This document shows positions 7,974-16,937 of a DNA stretch of 64,000 nt, in pieces. A program made the position numbers and the translations under genes. Position 1 is the stretch's first letter, and every line of letters starts with the position of its first letter. The notes below the pieces were generated by a model. The model did not search any database and had not been told where the DNA came from. It saw only the letters and a program-made list of their open reading frames with translations. Origin of the DNA: G963422275 sp963422275 (GTDB taxonomy: Bacteria; Pseudomonadota; Alphaproteobacteria; Rhodobacterales; Rhodobacteraceae); assembly GCA_963422275.1 (NCBI GenBank), contig OY729418.1, forward strand, positions 4,588,001 to 4,652,000, read 5' to 3'.

Positions 7974-9335
7974 TTACTGAATCGCGGCGAGTTCCTGGTT
8001 CAGGGCGTCGACAGTGGCTTTCGCGTCGTGCTCGCCGTCAATGTACGCTCGGACGAGCCGATTAATCACCTGGCTGTTGATGATCTTGGACGCAAGCGAA
8101 AGCTGGCCCTCGGCAACGCCCCAGCGTTGCGCAACATCAAGCCCACCGACGATTTCGTCGATCATTTCCTGCGCATAGAGGTCACCCAGCGGGGCTTTGC
8201 GGTCCACGCCGACTGGAAGCATCGACCAAGCCTCGACAAACGCTGTCGGGTTATCGGCAGTTCCGCGTCTGACCGGGAACTTGCCTTCAGGGGCGATCGC
8301 CAAGGTGTCAGTGTATCCTTCGTCCATGGCAAATTTCACGAACTCGATCGCGGCTTCGATGTCCGCATCAGCCGTAATTCCAAAATACCTGACATCCCCC
8401 CATGCGGCGCCGTCCGGATTCGACGGACCAGCAAAGTTCGTGACGATCCCGGTCTTCGACGCGAGTTCGGTAGAAGTCGGATCGTCGCTGATGGTCGGAG
8501 GTGCCGAGTCGCGAAGGCCCGCGAGTTCATCCAGAATGAATGGCGACCAAATGATCATGGCAGCGCGGCCAGCGAAGTAAAGCTCTCGGGACTGCTTCCA
8601 GTACAGTTCGCCAGGAGGCGACGCCTCAGCAATCGCCTTGTAGAAGTCAAGCACTTCCGTCGTCGCGGCAACGTCCAAAGGCTGGAGGCCGTCCGAACCA
8701 ACCGGTGAAACGCCGTTTGCCAGGAAGACATGCTCCAAGACTTGACTCATGAAATTCTCGTCCACCTTGGTGGCAGCAACAAATCCGTACATGTCCGGTG
8801 GATTGTGCAGCTTCTCGATCGCCGCAAGCACGTTGGCATACGAGGTCGGCGGAGCAAGCCCCATCTCGTCGAACAGGTCTTTGCGGTACACTATCATCTG
8901 GGTCCAGCCGTCGACCGGAACTGCAGCGTAGCCGTCTGCCGTGGCGGCAAGCGCCAACGCGCCAGGTGCAAACGTCCCCGCGCCGAGAACGCCTACAACT
9001 TCAGTTGCAGCGTCTGCGTCGAGAATTCCGGCTTCCGCCCAGGGAAGCGCATACTGCAACGTATGGTAGATCACGTCGGGAAGGTCGCCTGCCGCGAACG
9101 CCGCGGTCGCACGAGTTCCCAGATCGCTCTCGGTGACCGGAATAACTTCCACACTTGTGCCGGTCGCGGCCCGGAACGTCTCTGCCATCGCCTCTTGGCG
9201 TGCCAGTCGCTCCGGCTGCTCCTCGGTGGTCCAGAAACGGATAGCTTGGGCATTGGCGCCTGCCGCGGAAGCGGCGACGGCCAGCACGGCCACGGTTTTC
9301 ATGACACCGCGTCCAATCCAGTTCTTCATCATCAT
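7974..9335 (-). CDS. extracellular sugar-binding protein of ABC importer
   Basis: A 453-residue family 1 solute-binding protein. It starts with a Sec signal peptide (MKNWIGRGVMKTVAVLAVAA...) that probably ends at AGANA-QA, then IRFWTTEEQPERLARQEAMA. The blocks AAFAAGDLPDVIY and AAMIIWSPFILDELAG are typical of periplasmic oligosaccharide/sugar binders. The translation start lies behind GAAAGGAGAAAGAACA, inside the end of the lacI gene. Its ATG and the lacI TGA overlap by four bases, implying translational coupling. Three tandem ATG codons make the exact start uncertain by two residues. Confidence 0.92.
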   Translation of the reverse strand: MMMKNWIGRGVMKTVAVLAVAASAAGANAQAIRFWTTEEQPERLARQEAMAETFRAATGTSVEVIPVTESDLGTRATAAFAAGDLPDVIYHTLQYALPWAEAGILDADAATEVVGVLGAGTFAPGALALAATADGYAAVPVDGWTQMIVYRKDLFDEMGLAPPTSYANVLAAIEKLHNPPDMYGFVAATKVDENFMSQVLEHVFLANGVSPVGSDGLQPLDVAATTEVLDFYKAIAEASPPGELYWKQSRELYFAGRAAMIIWSPFILDELAGLRDSAPPTISDDPTSTELASKTGIVTNFAGPSNPDGAAWGDVRYFGITADADIEAAIEFVKFAMDEGYTDTLAIAPEGKFPVRRGTADNPTAFVEAWSMLPVGVDRKAPLGDLYAQEMIDEIVGGLDVAQRWGVAEGQLSLASKIINSQVINRLVRAYIDGEHDAKATVDALNQELAAIQ

Positions 9336-10447
9336 TGTTCTTTCTCCTTTCCTGATGATCTCCGATGCGCGGAGTCGTGCACACGCTCCGCCAGTTCTTC
9401 GCTTGTAAGGGCTAACGGCCCGTCAGATTGCCGCTCGAGCAACTGAGCCTGCTCGGTCTCCCGGAGCCTTTCGGGGGCGGCGCCATGAATTCGCTCTATC
9501 AGCAAGTGCGCCAGACGTTGCCCGGCACGGTGGCGGTTGACAGAGAACGTCGTCAGGGGTGGATCCGCAAAAGCGCCTTCCGGCACGCCATCGTAGGATA
9601 TCACCGATACATCCGAGCCAACGGAGAGCCCAAGCGACTGAGCCGTTCGGTAGAAGCCCAGTGCGGCCATGTCCACTGCATACAGAAAAGCGGTAGGCGG
9701 CCGCGGCAATGCGAGCAGCAGTTCCGCCGCCGCGGCTCCCTGCTCTACGGTGTCTGCACCAGAGCGGACAATCGCGTTGTCTATCTGAAGTCCCGACACT
9801 GCCATTCCAGACAGGTAGCCTTGAAGCCGAAGTGAACTATAAAAGTACTGTGGACCGCCGTTCACGAACGCAACCCTCGTGTGCCCGTGATCATGAAACC
9901 GTTGCACGGCGGCTTCCATGGCCTTCTCTCCGAGGATATCGTACCAAGCACAGCCGTCTGTGTCGCTAGTTCGCCCATACAGGACAAATGGAACTCCCTC
10001 GGAACGCAGGAATTCCACTCGCGGGTCCTCGACGAAAGTGCGAGGCAGGATGAATCCGTCCACCTTTCGCTCGTCAACAAGCCTCGCAAGAGTACGCAGC
10101 ATGTCCTCGTCCGATTCTGCGGTTGCAACAGTCAGCGTCCAACCCTCGGAGGTGGCAGCCTTTGTCACGCCTGCAAGAAAGCCGGCCAGAAACGGCCCAT
10201 GGGCATCATGCTCGTCGACTTGGAGAACAAGGCCTATCGATTTCGCGTAGCCAGTCCGAATCGCCTGAGCATGGCTTAAAGGACTGTATCCAAGCGTCGT
10301 GGCCATTTTCTGCACACGGTTCCGGGTCACCTCGGCAATGTCGGGATATCCGTTCAGCGCGCGTGAAACCGTCCCCTTCGTGAGTCCAAGAGACTTGGCC
10401 ACGTCAGAAATGGTGATGCGTTGTTTGGACCGCCCTGCTGAGCGCAC
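9332..10447 (-). CDS. LacI-family transcriptional regulator
   Basis: A 371-residue repressor-type protein. Residues about 10-35 form the LacI helix-turn-helix and hinge (ISDVAKSLGLTKGTVSRALN), followed by the YSPLSHAQA linker and a periplasmic-binding-like effector domain (SIGLVLQVD, GFILPRTF, SYDGVPEGAFADPPLTT). The start is GTG at 10447; an in-frame TGA lies a short way upstream and no ATG fits better. It is the first gene of the importer operon and sits just downstream of a palindromic operator, so autoregulation and control of the whole operon by the imported sugar are likely. Confidence 0.92.
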   Translation of the reverse strand: MRSAGRSKQRITISDVAKSLGLTKGTVSRALNGYPDIAEVTRNRVQKMATTLGYSPLSHAQAIRTGYAKSIGLVLQVDEHDAHGPFLAGFLAGVTKAATSEGWTLTVATAESDEDMLRTLARLVDERKVDGFILPRTFVEDPRVEFLRSEGVPFVLYGRTSDTDGCAWYDILGEKAMEAAVQRFHDHGHTRVAFVNGGPQYFYSSLRLQGYLSGMAVSGLQIDNAIVRSGADTVEQGAAAAELLLALPRPPTAFLYAVDMAALGFYRTAQSLGLSVGSDVSVISYDGVPEGAFADPPLTTFSVNRHRAGQRLAHLLIERIHGAAPERLRETEQAQLLERQSDGPLALTSEELAERVHDSAHRRSSGKEKEQ

Positions 10448-10502
10448 GGCTTCAGATGCAATGACAGGCAGTTTGATTTCCTCACTTCTCCGTCCGAATC
10501 AG

Positions 10503-10531
10503 AAAATAAACTCCGAAACCGGTTTCGGCAA
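10503..10531 (-). promoter_or_regulatory. sigma70-like promoter overlapping a LacI-type operator
   Basis: On the minus strand a -35-like TTGCCG (10526-10531) and a -10-like TATTTT (10503-10508) are separated by 17 bases. A perfect 16-bp palindrome, CCGAAACCGGTTTCGG (10513-10528), lies in the spacer and overlaps the -35 box. The centre AACCGGTT resembles LacI/GalR-family operators, which have a central CG. Binding there should block polymerase. The lacI GTG is about 65 bases downstream. Confidence 0.75.
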
Positions 10532-10639
10532 CTGGCATGTCGATATTTTTGGCTCGATTATCGAGTTGCCTGCACCAAGTGGCAACGGTGGCGTCGCGGC
10601 AGGCGCGATCATGGTCGCCAGGACGGACAAGTGCACTGG

Positions 10640-12055
10640 CTATAAGGGAAGTACTGCCCCGGGATTCATGATGCCAGCGGGATCCAGCGCTACCTTGATG
10701 CGTCGCATTGCCTCCAACAGCGCCGGATCACCATGCTCGGCAAAGTATTCCGCCTTGAGTCGGCCGATCCCATGCTCCGCTGCAATGGACCCACCGAACT
10801 CCCTGACCAGATCATGAATCGAGGCGCTAATCGCGAACTGAACCTCCGGCACCCGCTCTTCAGTCCCTTCCGCACCAGGAAAGACATTGTAATGGAGGTT
10901 GCCGTCGCCGACATGCCCGAAGCAGTTGATTCGAAAATTTCCCAGGGACATCACCACCTTTTCAGCCTCGACGACGAAGTCTGGAATTGACGAGATTGGA
11001 ACGGAAACATCGTGTGACGCAATCGCACCGACACGCCGGTTAGCTTCGGGAATGGCCTCCCGAACCTGCCACAATTCCAGCCTCTGGGTCTCGGACTGAG
11101 CAATTGTGCCATCTTGAGCCAAACCTAGCTCAACGGCCCGACCCGCCAATTCCTCAAGCCGCTCTCGCAGGCCGACGGACACCTCCGCTCCAATCTCTGC
11201 AAGGACCACCCACTCCGGAGGCCTCCTGAAAGGCTGCCGGACCTCGGGGCCTACGTCCGCAAGAAATTCCAGTCCGGTACGACTCATCAATTCAAAGGCC
11301 GAAAGCTGGCACCCGAAAGTCTCGCGGAACATCTTGAATACCTCGATCGCCGATTTCAGGCTCGCCACCGCAAGCACCGTCGCAACCTCGTCGGTGAATC
11401 GGTGGAAGAGTTTCAGGCTCGCGGCGGTAATCACCCCCAGCACACCTTCAGATCCAATGATCAAATTCGCCAGATCGAAACCTGCATTGTCCTTTCGCAG
11501 GGATTTCAGCCCGTTAATGACGCTTCCGTCGGGAAGGACAACCTCAAGGCCCAGACAGAGATCGCGCATGTTTCCGTATCGGAGCACATGCACCCCGCCC
11601 GCATTCGCAGCGAGGGTGCCGCCGATGTGGCAAGTCCCGCGCGCGGCGATCACCAACGGAAACTGCCTTTCGTTCCGCTCGGCGCATTTTTGAACGTCCT
11701 GCAGTATGCAGCCTGCTTCCGCGACAATTACATTGTCACCAAGATGGACATGCCGGATCCTGTTCATTCGCTCCAAGGACAAAATCACCGGCTTGGGCAA
11801 ATCGATCGCCGTCTGGCCGCCAACCAAGCCCGTTCCACCGCCATAGGGAATGACTGAAACCTTTGCCTCGTTGCAAAGCTGGAGAGCTGACGAGACTTCG
11901 CCGACCGTCGAGGGCGTGATGACAAAACCCTCCGTCCCCAGGAAGATTCCGCGCGGCTCTTCCGCAAATCGTTGCGAGTACCGGCCCAATGCGGCTTCAG
12001 GAAGCACCTCGGCCAACCGTGAGCAAAAGTCCTCTGTCGCTGGACACAAGGGCAA
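10640..12055 (-). CDS. FAD-linked oxidase, GlcD / D-2-hydroxyacid dehydrogenase type
   Basis: A 471-residue flavoprotein of the FAD-binding_4 / FAD-oxidase_C family, expected to oxidise a D-2-hydroxyacid such as glycolate or D-lactate. It shows VIPYGGGTGLVGGQ, GGTLAANAGGVHVLRYGNMRD and LIIGSEGVLGVIT for the FAD domain. HDVSVPISSIPDF, CFGHVGDGNLHYN and AEHGIGRLK belong to the C-terminal catalytic domain. I start at TTG 12055 (LPLCPATEDF) because GGAGG lies five bases upstream and this gives the usual family length. A longer frame to 12268 would run through the neighbouring GNAT gene and has no homologous N-terminus. Confidence 0.88.
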   Translation of the reverse strand: MPLCPATEDFCSRLAEVLPEAALGRYSQRFAEEPRGIFLGTEGFVITPSTVGEVSSALQLCNEAKVSVIPYGGGTGLVGGQTAIDLPKPVILSLERMNRIRHVHLGDNVIVAEAGCILQDVQKCAERNERQFPLVIAARGTCHIGGTLAANAGGVHVLRYGNMRDLCLGLEVVLPDGSVINGLKSLRKDNAGFDLANLIIGSEGVLGVITAASLKLFHRFTDEVATVLAVASLKSAIEVFKMFRETFGCQLSAFELMSRTGLEFLADVGPEVRQPFRRPPEWVVLAEIGAEVSVGLRERLEELAGRAVELGLAQDGTIAQSETQRLELWQVREAIPEANRRVGAIASHDVSVPISSIPDFVVEAEKVVMSLGNFRINCFGHVGDGNLHYNVFPGAEGTEERVPEVQFAISASIHDLVREFGGSIAAEHGIGRLKAEYFAEHGDPALLEAMRRIKVALDPAGIMNPGAVLPL

Positions 12056-12105
12056 CTCAACCTCCTGCGTAATGCCGCCGCCCCTCGACGCCGTCTCAAA
12101 CCGCG

Positions 12106-12690
12106 CTACAGCGTGTCGGCGCTGCCGCGCCGGTCCCCCCTCAAGTTCGCGTACAGGACATGATTGCACCATCTGCCTGCGATTTCGAGATAGCTTTGTG
12201 CCACGCCCTCGTACTTGAATCCTGTCTTCTCCAGCAAGCGCCTCGAAGGCACATTTGTTGGCAGGCAAGCTGCCTCGATCCGACTCAAGTCCAAGTCGTG
12301 AAACGCGTAGTGAACCATGGCGGGAATCGTCTCTTGCATGTATCCCTGACGGGCGTGGATCTCTCCCACCCAGTATCCAAGACTTCCAGACTGCGATGGG
12401 CCCGCGCGGATGTTGTCGAGCGTGATTCCTCCAACAATTGCGTTGTCCGCATGACGGACAAGCAGCAGCGACAAGGACGTCCCCGCGTCATATGACTTCT
12501 TGGCCTGCGATACACGGTTTGCGAACGAGCTCGACGCCAAGTGGTCAGGTTTCCAGGTCGGTTCCCATTTCTCCAGGAAATCCTTGCTCGACCGGCGCAG
12601 TTTAGCCCATTCGGCGAAATCGCCGGACCGGGGGAGTCGCAACCAGAGCCGTTCAGTTGACAGAATGGGCTTCCCCCTTCCCGAAAACAT
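12106..12690 (-). CDS. GNAT N-acetyltransferase, RimJ/RimL type
   Basis: A 194-residue acetyltransferase that would use acetyl-CoA to modify a protein N-terminus or other amine. The family signature is clear: ILSTERLWLRLPRSGDFAEW near the start, IVGGITLDNI, LGYWVGEIHARQGYMQETIP for the acetyl-CoA loop, and CLPTNVPSRRLLEKTGFKYEGVAQSYL near the end. The ATG at 12690 shares one base with the stop of the M16 gene (TGATG), so the two are probably translationally coupled. In Rhodobacterales a RimJ-like gene commonly follows thrC and the M16 peptidase, which fits. Confidence 0.9.
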   Translation of the reverse strand: MFSGRGKPILSTERLWLRLPRSGDFAEWAKLRRSSKDFLEKWEPTWKPDHLASSSFANRVSQAKKSYDAGTSLSLLLVRHADNAIVGGITLDNIRAGPSQSGSLGYWVGEIHARQGYMQETIPAMVHYAFHDLDLSRIEAACLPTNVPSRRLLEKTGFKYEGVAQSYLEIAGRWCNHVLYANLRGDRRGSADTL

Positions 12691-13952
12691 CAGTGCGCCA
12701 ATCTCTCTTTCAGCGCATGCACGGTCGGCGCGGAAGTGACAGGCCCGCATAGAGCCATTGCCGGAGCGTTTCCCGACAGGATCTGCCTCGCACTGCTACG
12801 CACTTGCTCGGTTGTGACGGAGTCGAACCGTTCAATCGACTCCTCGATGCTCTCGACCTTCTTCAGCAGCGCAAGCATGCTTCCCAAACGCTCGATTCTC
12901 GCCATCGGGCTTTCATACGCCATGAGTGTGCCGACACGGATCTGAGTTTGCGCCCTCGCAACCTCCTCGTCCGTCAGGTCTTCGGCCGAGCGACTCATTT
13001 CATCCATGCAAAGATTTGCAAGTTCGCAAAGCTTTTCCTCGCTCGTGCTCGCGTGCAGCACGAGGGTTCCGGTGTCGGTTGAGGGACAAGACTGCGCAGA
13101 TACCGAATAGCACAAAGCGCGTCTCTCTCGGGCCTCGACAAACAACCGCGACGAGGTTCCACCGCCGAGCGCGACAGAGTAAACGCGAGCCGCACAGTCC
13201 ATTTCGCTGCGAAGGTTCGGCGCCTCGAACGCAATCGTGAACTGGGCCTGCTCAGTATCGCGGACCTGCCTGGACTCGCCGCCCGAAAACTTTCCTTCCT
13301 GTGGCGCCAGGCGGGGTTGTTTTTTCATCGATCCGAAATACTCGCCCGCCAAGGCAACAAGCCGATCATGATCCACAGCACCGGCTGCAGCGAGGACCAT
13401 GCACTCGGGTGCATAGTGTTCGGATACAAACTCCTTGAGGTCGTCCTGCTTGAAGCCCTTCACCAGTTCGGCGGTTCCGGCGATCGGACGGCCGAACGGC
13501 TGGTCCGGATACGCGATTTCCTGCAGCGCCTCAAAGACCACTTCCTCCGGTGAATCCTCGATCTCGGCGATTTCATGCAGGATCACGTTCCGCTCCAGCT
13601 CGATGTCGGCAGCCGCATATGCTGAATTCAGGATGATGTCGGCCACAAGATCGATGGCAAGCGGCACGTCGTCCTCAAGTACGCGGAGCAGGTACGCCGT
13701 CGTTTCGCGCGCGGTGTAGGCGTTCAGGTAGCCGCCGACTCTCTCGATGGTCTCTGAAATCTGAAACGCTGAGCGAGACGTGGTTCCCTTGAAGGCCATG
13801 TGCTCGATAAAATGGGCGATTCCGTTCTGGTCGGGCCGCTCGTGCCGCCCGCCCGCCATGATGTACACCGCAAGAGCCGCGGACTTGAGACTGGGCATCG
13901 TTTCCGAGGCAACCCGGAAACCGTTCGGAAGCGTGGAAACCAAGGCGGTCAA
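12690..13952 (-). CDS. M16-family zinc peptidase (processing peptidase / insulinase-like)
   Basis: A 420-residue protein with the inverted zinc motif HFIEHMAFKG near residue 48 and the downstream metal-binding glutamate region NAYTARETTAYLLRVLEDD. It therefore looks like a catalytically competent M16 subunit (beta-MPP/PqqL-like). The second half (YSVALGGGTSSRLFVEARE) is the typical M16 C-terminal domain. No clear signal peptide is seen. The ATG overlaps the thrC stop by four bases. Its natural substrate is unknown. Confidence 0.92.
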   Translation of the reverse strand: MTALVSTLPNGFRVASETMPSLKSAALAVYIMAGGRHERPDQNGIAHFIEHMAFKGTTSRSAFQISETIERVGGYLNAYTARETTAYLLRVLEDDVPLAIDLVADIILNSAYAAADIELERNVILHEIAEIEDSPEEVVFEALQEIAYPDQPFGRPIAGTAELVKGFKQDDLKEFVSEHYAPECMVLAAAGAVDHDRLVALAGEYFGSMKKQPRLAPQEGKFSGGESRQVRDTEQAQFTIAFEAPNLRSEMDCAARVYSVALGGGTSSRLFVEARERRALCYSVSAQSCPSTDTGTLVLHASTSEEKLCELANLCMDEMSRSAEDLTDEEVARAQTQIRVGTLMAYESPMARIERLGSMLALLKKVESIEESIERFDSVTTEQVRSSARQILSGNAPAMALCGPVTSAPTVHALKERLAH

Positions 13953-15352
13953 ATGCGCGACCCTTCGCGAATGGCAGCCATTACGGCACCGAGGTCATTT
14001 TCGACCTTGACGACGCATTCATCTCTTTCGCAGAGATCCATAAGTCCGCGGGGCACCTCGGGATGCTCTCCGCACGCGTCGCCCACCGGACGCGGAAACT
14101 TTGCCGGATGAGCGGTTGCGAATGCAATGATCGGGCAACCTTCGACCGGGCCTGCATCGCGGGCCACCTTCACTCCGACAGCGGTATGGGGACAGATAAC
14201 TTTGCCGGTTTTTTCGCAAGTGTCCGCAATTGTGCGCAACGTTTCGCTCTCGGAGCACTTGCCGCTCTCGAATTCGCTTCGAAGATATCCGAGCGCGTCC
14301 ACGGGAATCTCGAAGCCTCCAGAGAGAACGCGCTCCATCAAGTCGACAACTTGGCGATGATCGCGCCCGAGCGCTTCAAACAGCGCACGTTCGAAATTCG
14401 AGCTCACCTGAATGTCCATGGACGGGCTGAACGACTCTTGCACAGTCTCCTTTCTGTAGTCGCCGCTCGAAATGGCCCTGTGGAGAATGTCGTTCTGGTT
14501 TGTTGCGATGATCAGTCGACTGATGGGCAAACCCATCCTCCGTGCCGCGAATCCTGCGAAGATGTCACCAAAATTGCCGGTGGGAACAGCAAATCCAACT
14601 TTTCGAAAGGGAGCGCCGAGGGCGACGGCGGAGTGAAAATAGTAGACAATCTGGGCAAGTATCCGCGCCCAGTTGATGGAGTTGATTCCCGCAAGTCGCT
14701 GGTCGCGGCGAAACTCGGAATCATTGAACATCCCCTTGACCAAAGCCTGACAGTCATCAAAGTCGCCAGCCACGGAAATCGCGTGAACATTGGGTTCCAC
14801 CGCCGTTGTCATCTGCCGACGCTGAAAGTCCGAAACTCTCCCGTCGGGAAAGAGAATGAACACGTCCACCGCTTCGGATCCCCGGAACGCCTCGATCGCG
14901 GCGGACCCTGTGTCGCCGCTAGTCGCCCCAATGATCGTCACCCTCTCGCCTCTCCTTCGCAGCAATGCGTCGAACATTTGCCCGACAAGCTGCATCGCGA
15001 AGTCTTTGAACGCCGAGGTGGGGCCATGAAACAGCTCGAGAAGGAACAGCCAAGGCTCGAGCTGTACCAGCGGGCATCGTGCCGGATGATCGAAGCTTTC
15101 GTACGCGCTGCGGATCAAGGTGTCGAACTCGGTGTCGTCGAACGTGTCACCGATATAGGGCTTCATCACCCGAAAGGCCGTTTCCTCATACGGAAGACAG
15201 CCGAGTGCGGCGATCTCGTCGGCCGGCAGTTGCGGCCAGCGCTCGGGGACATACAGTCCACCATCGGCGGCCAGGCCAGCGAGCATGGTCTCCTCGAAAT
15301 TCAGCGGCGGCGCCGACCCTCGAGTCGAGATGTAAAGCGGTTTGCCAACCAT
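13949..15352 (-). CDS. thrC: threonine synthase
   Basis: A 467-residue PLP enzyme converting O-phosphohomoserine to threonine. It begins MVGKPLYISTRGSAPPLNFE, with GLAADGGLYVPERWP, the typical N-terminus of the long ThrC form. The PLP lysine lies in FHGPTSAFKDFAMQLVGQ. GATSGDTGSAAIEAFRG and VPTGNFGDIFAGF are the phosphate-binding loops. I start at ATG 15352; the frame extends to 15442 but adds 30 residues unlike the family. Placement between SURF1 and the M16 gene is the usual Rhodobacterales order. Confidence 0.95.
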   Translation of the reverse strand: MVGKPLYISTRGSAPPLNFEETMLAGLAADGGLYVPERWPQLPADEIAALGCLPYEETAFRVMKPYIGDTFDDTEFDTLIRSAYESFDHPARCPLVQLEPWLFLLELFHGPTSAFKDFAMQLVGQMFDALLRRRGERVTIIGATSGDTGSAAIEAFRGSEAVDVFILFPDGRVSDFQRRQMTTAVEPNVHAISVAGDFDDCQALVKGMFNDSEFRRDQRLAGINSINWARILAQIVYYFHSAVALGAPFRKVGFAVPTGNFGDIFAGFAARRMGLPISRLIIATNQNDILHRAISSGDYRKETVQESFSPSMDIQVSSNFERALFEALGRDHRQVVDLMERVLSGGFEIPVDALGYLRSEFESGKCSESETLRTIADTCEKTGKVICPHTAVGVKVARDAGPVEGCPIIAFATAHPAKFPRPVGDACGEHPEVPRGLMDLCERDECVVKVENDLGAVMAAIREGSRI

Positions 15353-15363
15353 GACGCGGCCTT

Positions 15364-16038
15364 CTACTTCGCGTGCACGCCGATGATGCGCCGAACCCAG
15401 AACGCCGTCATCCCAATCCAGACCAAGGCCAGCGAAAACCACGTGACAGCGTATTGAAAATGATCGTTGGGCACATCCGCTCCATCCACTGGCCAGCGGT
15501 GGATGTTGGGGGCGTCGAACGACGACTCCCGGACAACAACGAGAACTGGTTCCGTCTTGAGTTCGCCTGCCATTGCTGCCAAGTCCCTGGCAAACCAGAG
15601 GCTGCCCTCCGGCTCGGGAGTGAAAAAGCGATCATGCTCGTCCGGCCAGAGCAGGTTGCCGACAACTCTGACTTCAGGAGCGGCACGCTCGGAGTCGCGG
15701 TGCATTTCCGGCACGAAGCCCCTGTCGAGAAGTATCCTCCGACCGCCAGTTTCAAACGGCACGATAATCCGGAACCCGGGGCCGATGCCCCGACTGCTGG
15801 ACAAAACCAGAAGTTCGGGGCCGAGAATTCTCCCAACAGCCTCGACGGCAAGGTAGCTGTCCCTCTGCCTGTCTGGAAAGGACGGCAACGAAAGCGGCGC
15901 TGCCTGGACCCTCTCTTCGATGGTCGCCAGAATCCCCTGTTTCCACTCTAGCCGCTGAACCTGCCATATTCCCAAGCAAACAAGAACGAGGGCGCCAAGC
16001 GACCCGAGAGTCAGCGGGAAAACAAGCCGACTGGTCAT
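15364..16038 (-). CDS. SURF1 family cytochrome oxidase biogenesis protein
   Basis: A 224-residue inner-membrane protein with an N-terminal helix (VFPLTLGSLGALVLVCLGIWQVQRLEWKQ), a periplasmic domain and a C-terminal helix (YAVTWFSLALVWIGMTAFWV). SURF1 hallmarks present are GIWQVQRLEWK, FETGGRRILLDRGFVP and the C-terminal NDHFQYAVTWFSLA. SURF1 helps insert heme a into subunit I of aa3 oxidase. The start at 16038 places the membrane helix correctly; an in-frame extension to 16224 is unlikely. Confidence 0.92.
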   Translation of the reverse strand: MTSRLVFPLTLGSLGALVLVCLGIWQVQRLEWKQGILATIEERVQAAPLSLPSFPDRQRDSYLAVEAVGRILGPELLVLSSSRGIGPGFRIIVPFETGGRRILLDRGFVPEMHRDSERAAPEVRVVGNLLWPDEHDRFFTPEPEGSLWFARDLAAMAGELKTEPVLVVVRESSFDAPNIHRWPVDGADVPNDHFQYAVTWFSLALVWIGMTAFWVRRIIGVHAK

Positions 16039-16135
16039 TGCACTGCTCCAAGCTGGAAGCGGTGCCGCGAACAGGCATGGCGTCGAGCTCGGGATACCAA
16101 GCTGCATGCGCGCCGAAACTTCTTCGGCGCTTGCT

Positions 16136-16927
16136 TCAGCTTCCCCAAATGTAGATCGCAGCAAAGAGGAAAAGCCAGACGACATCCACGAAATGCCAGT
16201 ACCAAGCCGCCGTTTCGAAACCAATGTGGGCTGTAGGCGTGAAATGGCCCTTCAGGGCCCTCAAGAGACAAACGAACAGGAAAACCGTCCCGATAATGAC
16301 ATGCGCGCCATGGAACCCCGTCGCCATGAAGAACGAGGCCCCGTAGATGTTTCCGGAATAGGAGAACGCGGCGTGGCTATACTCAAATGCCTGGAAGAAT
16401 GTGAACACGATGCCCAGAGCGATCGCGATCGCGAGACCATATACGAAATCCTTCCTGTTGTTTTCGTGGGCAATTGCGTGATGCGCCCAAGTGGCGGCTG
16501 CCCCGGAGCTTAGCAAAATCAACGTGTTGATCAACGGCAGATGCCACGGATCAAAGGTCTCGATTCCAGCCGGAGGCCAAACGCCGCCCGTGCCTTCCTC
16601 CATCGGATACATCGCATGCTTGAAAAAGTTCCAGAACCATGCCGAGAAAAACATCACTTCGGAGATGATGAACAGAATGAAGCCGTATCTCAGGCCGATC
16701 TGGACAACTGGAGTATGGTCTCCGATGCCAGATTCCTTGATCACATCCGTCCACCAAGCGATCATTGTGTAGACAATGAGCGCCGCTCCGATCAGCATTA
16801 CCCACGGGCCGAAGTCGTTGAAAAACAGCACAGCCCCGAAAAGAAGCGTGAACCCGCCTACGGCCCCGATGAATGGCCAGATGGACGGGTCCAGAATGTG
16901 ATAGTCATGGTTTTTTTCGTGCGCCAT
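16136..16927 (-). CDS. ctaE: cytochrome c oxidase subunit III
   Basis: A 263-residue, seven-helix inner-membrane subunit. Diagnostic blocks are MAHEKNHDYHILDPSIWPF at the N-terminus, SEVMFFSAWFWNFF, WPPAGIETFDPWHLPLINT, FFMATGFHGAHVIIGT and the C-terminal AAWYWHFVDVVWLFLFAAIY. Its length is normal. It follows ctaG by 10 bases and belongs to the same operon. Confidence 0.97.
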   Translation of the reverse strand: MAHEKNHDYHILDPSIWPFIGAVGGFTLLFGAVLFFNDFGPWVMLIGAALIVYTMIAWWTDVIKESGIGDHTPVVQIGLRYGFILFIISEVMFFSAWFWNFFKHAMYPMEEGTGGVWPPAGIETFDPWHLPLINTLILLSSGAAATWAHHAIAHENNRKDFVYGLAIAIALGIVFTFFQAFEYSHAAFSYSGNIYGASFFMATGFHGAHVIIGTVFLFVCLLRALKGHFTPTAHIGFETAAWYWHFVDVVWLFLFAAIYIWGS

Positions 16928-16937
16928 CTTGACTGTC

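Noticed and set aside
12056..12268. N-terminal extension of the FAD-linked oxidase
   Set aside because: It overlaps the GNAT gene, lacks family similarity, and a GGAGG-TTG start at 12055 gives the normal length.
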